From assembly GCF_900105535.1 (NCBI RefSeq), contig NZ_LT629779.1, positions 2,604,001 through 2,668,000 of the forward strand: a DNA stretch of 64,000 nucleotides. Direction: 5' to 3'. The position numbers and the translations under genes were made by a program. This document shows, in pieces, positions 19,621 through 33,568 of the stretch. Within the stretch, counting starts at the first letter, position 1, and each line of letters begins with the position of its first letter. This stretch comes from Pseudarthrobacter equi. Lineage in GTDB: Bacteria > Actinomycetota > Actinomycetes > Actinomycetales > Micrococcaceae. The notes below the pieces were generated by a model, which saw only the letters and a program-made list of their open reading frames with translations, was not told where the DNA came from and ran no database searches.

Positions 19621-20485
19621 TCAGCCCTGGCGCAGGCCTGCCAGGGTCCGCTGCGCGGCTTCCTGCAGTCCCCGGTGTTCCGGGCCCGCAGCCAGGATGT
19701 CCCGGCTGGAGGTGCCCAGGACCAGCGGATAGGCATCCCCGAAGGTGGCCCGCAGGTCAGCCGGCGTTGCCCCCTGGGCGCCCAGCCCGGGAGCCAGGAT
19801 GGGGCCCCGGACGGCTGCGAGGTCAAGGTCAAGGTCCACCAGGGCGCTGCCGACGGTGGCCCCCACCACCAGGCCCACCGAGCCCAGGCTTCCTTGGTAC
19901 CGCTCGTTCTCGCGGGCCGCTGCGGACGTGATCCGGCGTGCCACCGAGTCTGCTCCCCCGACGTGCTGCACGGAGGCACCCTCCGGGTTGGAGGTCAGCG
20001 CCAGGACGAAGACGCCGCGCCCGGTCTCGGCCGCGAGGTCCAGCGCCGGGCGCAGGGACTCGAAGCCGAGGTAGGGGCTGAGGGTGACAGAGTCTGCAGC
20101 CAGCGGGGATTCGTCACGCAGCCAGGCGTCAGCGTAGGCGGCCATGGTGGAGCCGATGTCGCCGCGCTTGGCGTCTGCGATGGTCAGGACGGACTGGTCC
20201 CGCGCCTCAGCCAGGACTTCTTCCAGCACCGCCATGCCGGCGGAGCCATGGCGCTCGAAGAGCGCCACCTGCGGCTTGACCGCGGCAGCGAGCGACGCCA
20301 CCGCCTCCACCACGGTGAGCGAGAAGCGGCGCAGGCCCGCGACGTCGTCGGCCAATCCCCAGCTCTTCAGCAGTGCCGGGTGCGGGTCGATGCCCACGCA
20401 CAGCGGGCCGCGGGAGGCCATGGCGGCGCCGAGCCGGGAGCCGAACGACTCCCGGCCCCGCGCTTCAGCTTGCGCTGGTACCTGC

Positions 20486-20493
<8 letters not shown>
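19621..20493 (-). CDS. pyrF: orotidine-5'-phosphate decarboxylase
   Basis: Last step of UMP synthesis. The 290-aa product is the longer mycobacterial-type family, with [26 protein letters not shown] and the catalytic [11 protein letters not shown] (Lys and two Asp). It overlaps the end of carB by 8 bases and closes the pyr operon. Confidence 0.97.
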
Positions 20494-23814
<3,321 letters not shown>

Positions 23815-23815
<1 letters not shown>

Positions 23816-25140
23816 TACTTCTTGTCCTCAGTCTTGGTGTCAGAGTTTTTCGGCGCGGCGGATTTTGCGCTGCCCGCTGCTGCTTTGTCAGCCGCAGTGT
23901 TGTCCGCGTTCGCGGGGTGGGCGGAGTCCACGGGATCCTTGGACTCGTTGGCGGTCTTCCCGTCCCGGGTGCCTTCCATCAGGTCGATGAAGCGGTCGAA
24001 CAGGTACGCGGCGTCGTGCGGGCCGGCCGCGGCCTCGGGGTGGTACTGCACCGAGAAAGCCGGGATGTCGAGGCAGGCGAGGCCTTCCACGACGTCGTCG
24101 TTCAAGCTGACGTGGCTGACCTCCACCCGGCCGTAGCGCTCCTCCGGGGCCTGGGTGGCGCCGTCGAGCGGTGCGTCCACGGCAAAGCCGTGGTTCTGGG
24201 AGGTAATTTCCACCTTGCCGGTGCGGCGGTCCATGACGGGCTGGTTGATGCCGCGGTGGCCGTAGCGGAGCTTGTAGGTGCCGAATCCGAGGGCACGGCC
24301 CAGGATCTGGTTGCCGAAGCAGATGCCGAAGTACGGCAGTTTCTCGTCCAGGACGGAGCGGAGCAGCTTGACCTGGGCGTCGGCGGTGGCGGGGTCGCCG
24401 GGTCCGTTGGACATGAAGAAGCCGTCGGGGTTGACCGCCTTGACGTCCTCCAGTGTGGCGGTGGCGGGCAGGACGTGGACGCGAACACCGCGCTCGGCGA
24501 ACCGGACGGGGGTCATGGCCTTGATGCCGAGGTCAATGGCGGCGATGCTGAACCGGGGTTCGGCGTCCCAGCCGTGGTCCTTGGGTTCCACCACGTAGGC
24601 TTCGTCAACGCTGACTTCCTCGGCCAGGCGGGCGCCTTCCATGGGGGCGCTGGCGAGGACGGCGTCCACCAGTTCCTTGTCGGTTGCCAGGGCGGCGTCG
24701 CCGGAGAAGATGCCGGCGCGCATGGTCTTGTGTTCGCGGAGGTGGCGGGTGATGGCGCGGGTGTCCACGCCCTGGATACCCACGATGCCCTGCTCGACGA
24801 GTTCTTCGTCCAGGGACCGTTCGGAGCGCCAGTTGGAGGGACGGCGGGCGGCGTCGCGGACGATGTAACCGGCCACCCAGATGCGGCGCGATTCGGCGTC
24901 TTCGCTGTTGACGCCGGTGTTGCCGATGTGCGGTGCGGTCTGGACCACCAGCTGCCGGGCGTAGGAGGGATCCGTGATGGTCTCCTGGTAGCCGGTCATG
25001 CCCGTGGCGAAGACGGCTTCGCCCAGGGCGGTTCCGGTGGCGCCGTAGCTGGTGCCGCGGAAGATGCGTCCGTCTTCGAGGACGAGCGCAGCGGGGGCTG
25101 CCGGGGTGGCGGTGGTTGAAGTCACTGTATTCGCTTTCAC
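23815..25140 (-). CDS. carA: carbamoyl-phosphate synthase, small (glutamine amidotransferase) subunit
   Basis: Hydrolyses glutamine and channels ammonia to CarB. The class I amidotransferase triad is visible: Cys in [12 protein letters not shown], His and Glu in [10 protein letters not shown]. About 441 aa from GTG 25140, chosen because GGAAAG lies 7 bases ahead; GTG 25155, overlapping the upstream gene, and GTG 25125 are alternatives. The last 50 residues or so are a low-complexity Ala/Lys/Asp tail ([16 protein letters not shown]) absent from typical CarA. Fourth step gene of the operon. Confidence 0.96.
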
Positions 25141-25144
25141 TGTC

Positions 25145-25663
25145 TTACTTTCCACTGGTGGCGTCAGCCGCCGGGGCTGAGGAGATCAATTCCTGGAGTG
25201 CTGTGTACAGGGTGTCCTTGTCCGCCGCGCGGCGGGTCCGGAATCCGGTGTCCAGTTCGTGGGAGCCATGCAGCCAGGTCAGGACGAGCAGGCCGTCCTT
25301 CTCCACGAACTTGCCGGCCATCCCGCTTTCCTGCCGTACGCCGGTGAGCGATGCGGCGGGGATGTAGAGGGCGGGGGCGCCGGCGCGGTCGAACAGCACA
25401 CCGTCCGGGTATACGGCCAGGGTTGCGTTGGTGCGGATGCCGAGGCTGTGGACGGCCACACGGTCAAGCCAGTCGCCGCCGGTGGTGGTGGCAACGTACT
25501 GTCCCTCCGCTTCGGCGGACGGCTCACCCGGTTCCGCGGGCGCCTGGGGCAGGGGCCCGACGTCGGACTGGCGCTTCAGGCGGTTGCGCCAGCCTATGCC
25601 GAGGAGGACAAAGACGACGGCGATAATCGCCAGCATCGCCAGTCCCGGAAGGATTTTTTCCAT
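25145..25663 (-). CDS. single-pass membrane protein with PH-like domain, pyr-operon embedded
   Basis: 172 aa. One N-terminal membrane helix ([20 protein letters not shown], residues 4-23), basic stop-transfer WRNRLKRQ, then a cytosolic domain of mostly beta strands ([28 protein letters not shown]) resembling bacterial PH-like domains. It occupies the same place between pyrC and carA as mycobacterial Rv1382, whose function is unknown. Stop/start overlap with pyrC and close linkage to carA show it is part of the operon. Confidence 0.8.
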   Translation of the reverse strand: MEKILPGLAMLAIIAVVFVLLGIGWRNRLKRQSDVGPLPQAPAEPGEPSAEAEGQYVATTTGGDWLDRVAVHSLGIRTNATLAVYPDGVLFDRAGAPALYIPAASLTGVRQESGMAGKFVEKDGLLVLTWLHGSHELDTGFRTRRAADKDTLYTALQELISSAPAADATSGK

Positions 25664-27012
25664 CAGGCGGCGCCTGCCTCGACTGCGGCGTGCGGGTAGG
25701 GAGTGTTGAGTTCGCCGTCCAGGACGGTGGGGTGGCCCTTGAAGAACGTGGCCACCACCTTGCCCGGGAGCTCGCGTCCCTTGAAGGGCGAGTTCCGGCC
25801 CATGGTGGCCATCTTGAACGGGTCCACGGTCCAGCGGGCGGCGGGGTCCACCAGGATGACGTTGGCGGGTTCACCGGCTTCGAGCGGACGGCCCTGGTCT
25901 TCCAGCCGGCCGATCTGCGCAGCCGCCGCGGAGGTGACGCGGGCGAAGTCGGCCCAGGTCATCAGGCCTGTCTCGATCATGGTGTGCTGGACCACGGACA
26001 ACGCGGTTTCCAGGCCGGTCATGCCCATGGCCGCCTGTGCCCATTCGCATTCCTTGTGCTCGCTGGGGTGCGGCGCATGGTCGGTTCCCACAACGTCGAT
26101 GGTGCCGTCTGCCAGCCCGGCGCGCAATGCCTGGACGTCGGCGTCGGTGCGCAGCGGCGGGTTGACCTTGAAGACGGGGTCATAGCTGCGGACCAGGTCG
26201 TCGGTGAGGAGCAGGTGGTGCGGGGTGACCTCGGCGGTCACATTGATGCCGCGTTCCTTGGCCCAGCGGATGATCTCCACAGAACCGGCGGTGGACACGT
26301 GGCAGACGTGCAGCCGGGAGCCGACGTGCTGGGCGAGGAGCACGTCGCGGGCGATAATGCTTTCCTCGGCAACGGCGGGCCAGCCGGTCAGGCCCAGGAC
26401 GGCGGACACCTCGCCTTCGTTCATCTGTGCCCCGGCGGTCAGGCGCGGTTCCTGCGCGTGCTGGGCCACCACGCCGTCGAACGCCTTGACGTACTCCAGC
26501 GCCCGGCGCATCAGGACGGGGTCGTGGACGCAGATGCCGTCGTCGGAGAACATCCTGACCCGGGCCCGGGAATCGGCCATGGCACCCAGTTCTGCCAGTT
26601 GCTCCCCCGCAAGGCCCACCGTGACGGCCCCCACCGGGCGGACGTCAACCCAGCCTGCGGCGCGTCCCAGGGTGTAGACCTGCTCCACCACACCGGCGGT
26701 ATCGGCAACGGGAGTGCTGTTGGCCATGGCGTGGACGGCCGTGTAACCGCCGAGGGCGGCTGCGCGGGTTCCGGTTTCCACGGTTTCCGCGTCCTCCCGC
26801 CCGGGCTCACGGAGGTGGGTGTGGACGTCCACCATGCCGGGAAGGGCCACCAGGCCCGCGGCCTCGATAACCGTGATGTCCTCGGCCTGTCCTTCCGGCG
26901 AAAGGCCCGTGCCCACTTCGGCGATGATGCCGTCACGGATCAGCAGGTCCGCCGGCGCGCCGCCCAGGATGGAGGCGCCTTGGATCAAGTACGTTCCGGT
27001 GTTGCCGGCCAT
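25663..27012 (-). CDS. pyrC: dihydroorotase
   Basis: Cyclises N-carbamoyl-aspartate to dihydroorotate. 449 aa, class I, with the metal site DVHTHLREPG, a downstream His ligand in CHVSTAGS, and GTDHAPHPSEHK. The carboxylated Lys expected of some class I enzymes cannot be assigned with certainty by eye. Abuts pyrB and overlaps the PH-like gene by one base. Confidence 0.97.
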   Translation of the reverse strand: MAGNTGTYLIQGASILGGAPADLLIRDGIIAEVGTGLSPEGQAEDITVIEAAGLVALPGMVDVHTHLREPGREDAETVETGTRAAALGGYTAVHAMANSTPVADTAGVVEQVYTLGRAAGWVDVRPVGAVTVGLAGEQLAELGAMADSRARVRMFSDDGICVHDPVLMRRALEYVKAFDGVVAQHAQEPRLTAGAQMNEGEVSAVLGLTGWPAVAEESIIARDVLLAQHVGSRLHVCHVSTAGSVEIIRWAKERGINVTAEVTPHHLLLTDDLVRSYDPVFKVNPPLRTDADVQALRAGLADGTIDVVGTDHAPHPSEHKECEWAQAAMGMTGLETALSVVQHTMIETGLMTWADFARVTSAAAAQIGRLEDQGRPLEAGEPANVILVDPAARWTVDPFKMATMGRNSPFKGRELPGKVVATFFKGHPTVLDGELNTPYPHAAVEAGAA

Positions 27013-28040
27013 CAGATGCTCTCCTTGGTGGAATGGGCGGTTCCGGCAGCGGCCAGGACCGGGGTTGCGGCTGTTTCCCGGGTGTCCCCGGAGAGCAGCA
27101 GGTACAGCGCAGCCATCCGCACGGACACGCCGTTGCGGACCTGCGCGAGGACGGTGGAACGGGGAGAGTCTGCTGCGGCTGCGCTGATTTCGAGCCCCCG
27201 GTTCATGGGGCCCGGGTGCATGATGATGGTGTCCTTCATGCCCAGGTTGTCGAGGGCGCGCAGGCGGTTGTCATCGAAGCCCCAGCGGCGTGAGTATTCG
27301 CGGGTGCTGGGGAAGAACGAAGCGTTCATGCGTTCGCCCTGGACACGGAGCATCATCACGGCGTCAACGCCCAGGGCGAGTGTCTCGTCGAGGTTGTAGC
27401 TGACGCTGCAGGGCCACTTTTCGACGCCGATGGGCAGCAGGGTGGGGGGAGCTACGAGGGTGACTTCCGCACCCAGCGTGCGCAGGAGCCAGACATTGGA
27501 ACGGGCCACGCGTGAGTGCAGGACATCGCCGGCGATCGCCACGCGCATCCCATTCAGGTCCGCGCCTTCGGACGGGGTACCCGACAGTTTCGCCCAGTGC
27601 CGGCGCATGGTGAAGGCGTCCAGCAGTGCCTGGGTGGGGTGTTCGTGGGTGCCGTCGCCGGCGTTGATCACCCCGGCATCGATCCAGTCCGTCGCGGCCA
27701 GCCGGTGCGGCGCACCGGAAGCCCAGTGGCGGATGACGACGGCGTCCGCCCCCATCGCGGACAGCGTCTGGGCGGTGTCCTTGAGGGATTCACCCTTGGA
27801 GACCGATGATCCCTTGGCGGCGAAGTTGATGACGTCCGCGGACAACCGCTTGGCCGCCGCTTCAAAGGAAATCCTGGTGCGGGTGGAATCTTCGAAGAAA
27901 AGGTTCACCACGGTGCGGCCGCGCAGGGCGGGCAGCTTCTTGACTTCGCGGTCGCCTACAGCCGACATCTCCTCGGCGGTATCGAGGATGCGGATGGCGT
28001 TGTGCAGGCTGAGGTCCTGGGTGGAGAGCAGGTGCTTCAC
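27012..28040 (-). CDS. pyrB: aspartate carbamoyltransferase, catalytic subunit
   Basis: Commits carbamoyl phosphate to pyrimidines. The 342-aa product has the carbamoyl-phosphate loop [13 protein letters not shown] and the [12 protein letters not shown] and [13 protein letters not shown] segments. No pyrI regulatory chain is encoded, as expected in this group. Overlaps pyrR by four bases. Confidence 0.98.
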   Translation of the reverse strand: MKHLLSTQDLSLHNAIRILDTAEEMSAVGDREVKKLPALRGRTVVNLFFEDSTRTRISFEAAAKRLSADVINFAAKGSSVSKGESLKDTAQTLSAMGADAVVIRHWASGAPHRLAATDWIDAGVINAGDGTHEHPTQALLDAFTMRRHWAKLSGTPSEGADLNGMRVAIAGDVLHSRVARSNVWLLRTLGAEVTLVAPPTLLPIGVEKWPCSVSYNLDETLALGVDAVMMLRVQGERMNASFFPSTREYSRRWGFDDNRLRALDNLGMKDTIIMHPGPMNRGLEISAAAADSPRSTVLAQVRNGVSVRMAALYLLLSGDTRETAATPVLAAAGTAHSTKESI

Positions 28041-28624
28041 AGTCCACCCTCAATCACGACTTCGTTGACGGGGGCTCCGCCGGCGGGGGTGTCGGTCTCT
28101 TCGAGCCGGACCCGGACTTTTTCCACTGAAGATGTGGGCAGGTTCTTGCCCACATGGTCGGCGCGGATGGGCAGCTCGCGGTGTCCGCGGTCGATCAGGA
28201 CGGCGAGGCGGACGATGCGCGGGCGGCCCAGGTCCACGAGGGCGTCCAGCGCTGCCCGGATGGTCCGGCCGGAGTACAGGACGTCGTCGATCAGGACCAC
28301 GACTTTGTTGTCGATGCCGGTACGGGGCAGTTTGGTGGGGTACGGCGGGCGGGTTCCCTGGTGCGAAAGGTCATCCCGGAACATGGTGACGTCCAGTTGG
28401 CCGACGATGGCGGCGGCATCAACGGTGTTGTCCGCGGCGGCGATCTTCTCGGCCAGCCGGACTGCCAGCGGATATCCGCGGCGGGGAATGCCCAACAGGA
28501 CCAGGTCCCGGGATCCCTTGTTGGCTTCGAGGATCTCATGGGCGATACGAGTGAGGGCACGGTCTATGTCAGCCTGGCTGAGTACTACCCTGGCTGGAAC
28601 CGGTGCGCTGGTGACAGATGTCAA
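28037..28624 (-). CDS. pyrR: PyrR, RNA-binding pyr regulator / uracil phosphoribosyltransferase
   Basis: 195 aa from TTG 28624. Contains [18 protein letters not shown] and the PRPP-binding motif [17 protein letters not shown]. PyrR senses UMP/UTP and binds a hairpin in pyr mRNA. TTG is chosen because AGGGGAG lies 7 bases ahead; a longer start at GTG 28651 has no Shine-Dalgarno and would put the PyrR hairpin inside the coding region. First gene of the operon. Confidence 0.93.
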   Translation of the reverse strand: MTSVTSAPVPARVVLSQADIDRALTRIAHEILEANKGSRDLVLLGIPRRGYPLAVRLAEKIAAADNTVDAAAIVGQLDVTMFRDDLSHQGTRPPYPTKLPRTGIDNKVVVLIDDVLYSGRTIRAALDALVDLGRPRIVRLAVLIDRGHRELPIRADHVGKNLPTSSVEKVRVRLEETDTPAGGAPVNEVVIEGGL

Positions 28625-28638
28625 CGCTCGTCTCCCCT

Positions 28639-28660
28639 TTCCCCGCCTCACAGGACGGAA
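28639..28660 (-). promoter_or_regulatory. candidate PyrR-binding RNA hairpin at the pyr leader
   Basis: On the minus strand 28660-28639 folds as TTCC...GGAA around GTCCTGTGAGGCG. The loop segment TCCTGTGAGGC fits the UCCNGNGAGGY consensus of Bacillus PyrR sites. It directly abuts the Shine-Dalgarno AGGGGAG (28638-28632), so bound PyrR would block ribosome access, as reported for Mycobacterium smegmatis. Confidence 0.7.
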
Positions 28661-28765
28661 TTAAAAAAGGAACATGTGCGTTTCAAAATTACCATAGGCC
28701 CGCGGCCCGGCGGCGCCGGATCAACGCGTTGATCGTCACGTTGGAACGCGGCGTGCAGACGGTCC

Positions 28766-28794
28766 TTGGAGCGGGCCAACCCGCCACCTAGGCT
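28766..28794 (+). promoter_or_regulatory. promoter of the PrsW-type gene
   Basis: TTGGAG (28766-28771) and TAGGCT (28789-28794) with an exact 17-bp spacer; the ATG begins 7 bases later, which fits a leaderless transcript. Confidence 0.6.
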
Positions 28795-28801
28795 TGCGGA
28801 T

Positions 28802-30079
28802 ATGTCAATGCATCCCCACCAGCCGCCGTCGGGCCCGCCCTACGGTCCCCACCCGGGCGCCTCCAGTCCCCTGCCCGGCGCAGCGAATCCCAGCTGGATG
28901 GGCCAGGTGGCACCGCAGCATTACCTCGCTGCCCCGGACCACCGCGGCCGTCCCGTCAGCAGCGTCCTGCCTCCCCCGGACCAGGGAGCGGCACTCAGGC
29001 CGGGAAGGCTCAACGGCGGACTGGTGGGCCTCACGGTGGCGGGCGGCGTCCTCGCGTTCCTCAGCCTGTTCCTGGTGGTGCCGTTCCTGCTGGCCAACAC
29101 GGGGACTGCCGGCTTCGTGGGTGGCTTCGTCGCGTCCCTGATACCGCTGTCCCTGGTACTGCTGGCCGTTGTGGTCATCGATAGGTGGGAGCCGGAGCCG
29201 AAGCGGCTGCTGTTCTTCGCCTTCACGTGGGGCGCGGCGGTGTCGATTGCCGTGACTTTGCTGGTGCAGCCACTGTTTGTGCTGACGTTCCAGTTCTCGG
29301 ATGAACCGGACCTGCGGACGTACATGGCAACGGTGCAGGCACCCATCGTCGAGGAGTTCGCGAAGTCCCTTGGCCTGCTGGTCCTCCTGCTGCTGGCCAG
29401 GAAACATTTCGACGGCCCGGTGGACGGCGTGGTTTTCGCCTTCACGATTGCCGGCGGCTTCGCGTTCACCGAAAACATCCTCTACTTTGGCCGCGCCATC
29501 GCCGAGGCGCCGGGTCCGGGCGGAGATTTTGCCCAGGTGTTCTTCCTCCGCGGCGTGATGTCCCCGTTCGCCCACGCCATCTTCACCGGGACCACCGGGC
29601 TGGTCATGGGCTTCGCGGCCCGGCGATGGCACACCGGAGCTTCCATCCTGGCCTTCTTTGTGGGGCTGCTGCCGGCGATGTTCCTGCACAACCGGTGGAA
29701 CAGCATGGGCAGCGGCTTCCTGGTGGACTACATCGTGGTGCAGGTGCCCATTTTCTGCCTCGCAGTTGCCGGGATCGTTGCGCTGCGGGTGGCGGAAAAA
29801 CGGCTGACCCGGCAGCGGCTGCTGGAGTACTCCGCCGCCGGCTGGTTTACCCCGGCGGAGGTCGAATTGCTGGGAACCATTGGCGGCCGGCGGACCGTGC
29901 TGAACTGGGCAGCCGGCTACGGCCGGAAACAACAGATGAAGGATTTCCTCAGGGCGGCCACTCTGCTGGCCAATATCCGCCAGCGGATCCTCAGCGGCCG
30001 CGATGTGCAGCTCCACCAGGCTGAAGAGCGTAAGCAGCTGCAGCGGGTATTGGCGCTCCGGGCAGCAATCGTCGCGTAG
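28802..30079 (+). CDS. PrsW-family intramembrane metalloprotease
   Basis: 425 aa with a Pro-rich cytosolic head (about 70 residues), then eight or so hydrophobic segments. The PrsW/Abi motifs are present: WEPEPKRLLFFAF, VEEFAKSLGLL (Glu-Glu pair), FTENILYF and the HAIFTGTTGL His. These supply the putative zinc site. PrsW in Bacillus cleaves the anti-sigma factor RsiW, but no anti-sigma or sigma gene is adjacent. ATG 28802 chosen because of the promoter just upstream. A cytosolic tail of about 90 residues follows the membrane part. Transcribed alone. Confidence 0.88.
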   Translation: MSMHPHQPPSGPPYGPHPGASSPLPGAANPSWMGQVAPQHYLAAPDHRGRPVSSVLPPPDQGAALRPGRLNGGLVGLTVAGGVLAFLSLFLVVPFLLANTGTAGFVGGFVASLIPLSLVLLAVVVIDRWEPEPKRLLFFAFTWGAAVSIAVTLLVQPLFVLTFQFSDEPDLRTYMATVQAPIVEEFAKSLGLLVLLLLARKHFDGPVDGVVFAFTIAGGFAFTENILYFGRAIAEAPGPGGDFAQVFFLRGVMSPFAHAIFTGTTGLVMGFAARRWHTGASILAFFVGLLPAMFLHNRWNSMGSGFLVDYIVVQVPIFCLAVAGIVALRVAEKRLTRQRLLEYSAAGWFTPAEVELLGTIGGRRTVLNWAAGYGRKQQMKDFLRAATLLANIRQRILSGRDVQLHQAEERKQLQRVLALRAAIVA

Positions 30080-30122
30080 CCCGCACCTGGTGCGCTGGAT
30101 TCCTTCGTCCCGTCCCGGGCTT

Positions 30123-30161
30123 GTTCGCGGAACCGGACCTTGCAGGTTCTGGCCCGCGAAC
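30123..30161 (+). terminator. hairpin after the PrsW-type gene
   Basis: GTTCGCGG (30123-30130) pairs with CCGCGAAC (30154-30161), with inner partial pairing. It lies 44 bases past the stop and has no clear U tract, so its function is uncertain. Confidence 0.4.
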
Positions 30162-30200
30162 AGGACAGGGTTCGACGGCGGCCGGCCGCCTTAACGCCGG

Positions 30201-30228
30201 AAGGCCGCACCCCTGGGGGTGCGGCCTT
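30201..30228. terminator. bidirectional terminator between PrsW-type gene and nusB
   Basis: AAGGCCGCACCCC (30201-30213) and its complement (30216-30228) form a tight hairpin flanked by A and T residues, between convergent genes. Confidence 0.8.
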
Positions 30229-30245
30229 CATGGCTGGTTCGTGGG

Positions 30246-30656
30246 TCAGGCCAGCAGCGACGGCTTCAGCTGCTGCAGGCGTCCCAGGAGCCCGTTGATG
30301 AACTGGGGCGACTCGTCCGTGGACAGGGTCTTGGCCAGGGTCACGGCCTCGCTGACGGCAACGCCATCGGGGACGTCGTCGTTGTACAGCAGTTCCCAGG
30401 TGCCGATGCGCAGGATGATCCGGTCCACCGAAGGCATGCGCTCCAGGCTCCAGCCCTGCGAATAGGTCTCCAGGAACTCGTCGATGGCTGGCTGGCGGGA
30501 CACCACGCCCTCGACGATTTCCAGGGTGTAGGGGTTGACGATCTGGTCGGTCTTTTCGCGCCGTGCACGCAGGACGTCAAAGGCGGAGACGGAGCGCTGC
30601 TCCGCTTCGAAAAGAACATCCAGTGCCCTGCTGCGGGCTTTACCGCGTGCGCTCAC
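30246..30656 (-). CDS. nusB: transcription antitermination factor NusB
   Basis: Binds boxA RNA with NusE to keep RNA polymerase processive on rRNA operons. The 136-aa all-helical product has ARSRALDVLFEAEQR at the start and the INGLLGRLQ end, both usual in NusB. GTG start overlaps the efp stop (TAGTG). Last in the aro-efp block. Confidence 0.97.
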   Translation of the reverse strand: MSARGKARSRALDVLFEAEQRSVSAFDVLRARREKTDQIVNPYTLEIVEGVVSRQPAIDEFLETYSQGWSLERMPSVDRIILRIGTWELLYNDDVPDGVAVSEAVTLAKTLSTDESPQFINGLLGRLQQLKPSLLA

Positions 30657-31219
30657 TACTCAGAGACCCGGCCGAGGTAGCTGCCGTCACGGGTATCCAC
30701 CTTGACCTTGGTGTTGTTTTCGACGAACAGCGGAACCTGGATCTCGTAGCCGGTTTCCAGCGTGGCAGGCTTGGTGCCCGCGGAGGAGCGGTCGCCCTGC
30801 AGGCCGGGCTCGGTGTAGGTGATTTCCAGGACAACGCTCGGCGGCAGTTCGATGTACAGCGGGTTGCCCTCGTGGATGGCGATGTTGACCATCTGGTTCT
30901 CGAGCATGAAGTTGGTGGCGTCGCCCACGGTGGCGCCGGAGACGGTGATCTGGTCGTAATCCGAGGTGTCCATGAACACGAAGTCGGCGCCGTCCTGGTA
31001 CAGGTACTGGTAGTCCCGGCGGTCAACCGTGGCAGTTTCGATCTTGAGGCCGGCGTTGAACGTCTTGTCCACAACCTTGCCGGACATCACGTTGCGCATC
31101 TTCGTACGCACGAAAGCGCCACCCTTGCCGGGCTTGACGTGCTGGAACTCGATGATGTTCCAGAGCTGGCCCTCGAGCTTCAGGACCGTTCCGTTCTTAA
31201 TGTCGTTCGTGGTTGCCAC
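30656..31219 (-). CDS. efp: translation elongation factor P
   Basis: Relieves ribosome stalling at polyproline. 187 aa, three beta-barrel domains (KOW-like N-terminus, then [18 protein letters not shown] and a C-terminal S1-like domain). The tip lysine is K32 in KPGKGGAF. No EpmA/EpmB, EarP or YmfI gene is in the window. Unmodified actinobacterial EF-P usually carries PGKGP, so the Gly here is a variant. Precedes nusB and follows the aro block by 173 bases. Confidence 0.97.
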   Translation of the reverse strand: MATTNDIKNGTVLKLEGQLWNIIEFQHVKPGKGGAFVRTKMRNVMSGKVVDKTFNAGLKIETATVDRRDYQYLYQDGADFVFMDTSDYDQITVSGATVGDATNFMLENQMVNIAIHEGNPLYIELPPSVVLEITYTEPGLQGDRSSAGTKPATLETGYEIQVPLFVENNTKVKVDTRDGSYLGRVSE

Positions 31220-31392
31220 TGGGTTTCCTTAGGTTTCTCAGTCTGGCGCGTGGTCAGACGTTCTATGCCGGGCAGTCCGCCGCATGGCGTGCCTGCACGT
31301 TTTTGTCAAAGATCCGGGGAGCTGGGAAAAAATTCAAAAACTATTCTACCGGCAAATGGACGCGGACTTCCCCGGCGGCCCGAAGCGGGGTA

Positions 31393-31910
31393 TCAGCAGG
31401 CCAGGTCCAGTACGTCCCGCGCGCGCTGCAGGGCCACTGTTGACGAGTAGATCAGCGCCGCATCAGCGGACTGTGCTACTCGCAGGTCCAAGGCGCGGGC
31501 AAAGGATTCAACGGCAGCGGAGGTCTGCCCGGCCGTGTACTGGGTCTTGCCGAGGAACTGCAGTGCCAGGGCTTCCTTGGGGGTCCCCTGGACCTCGTGC
31601 AGCAGTTGGCGGAACAGCTCCACGGCCCTGTCCAACCGGTTCGAAACCCGCAGGACCTCTGCTTCGAACGCACGCAGCCGGAAGGATTCAGGGTCCTTGA
31701 ACCGGGCTTCGGCCAGCAGTTCGGCAGCTTCTGCCCCGTGGCCCTCGACCAGCAGGACGAAGACGTGGTCGGCGGGATCGGTGGAGGCTGCCAGCGCTTC
31801 CCTGCACGCATCGTCGTTGACGATTTGCGGCAGCAGGGTTTCAGGGTTGATCCGGATTCCCGGGAAGCCGGCCTCGGGCCACTCGGCCGTGCCTTCCATG
31901 TCGCCCTGCA

Positions 31911-31911
<1 letters not shown>
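31393..31911 (-). CDS. tetratricopeptide-type repeat protein
   Basis: 172 aa, begins MQGDMEGTAEW at ATG 31911, overlapping the aroB stop by one base (TGATG), with AGGAAG ahead. Residues 70-165 form helical pairs with TPR-like spacing (LLVEGHGAEAAELLAEARF, AVELFRQLLHEV, AVESFARALDL). No enzyme motif; a scaffold role is likely but the partner is unknown. Tight linkage to aroB suggests co-expression with chorismate genes. Confidence 0.8.
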
Positions 31912-33567
<1,656 letters not shown>

Positions 33568-33568
<1 letters not shown>

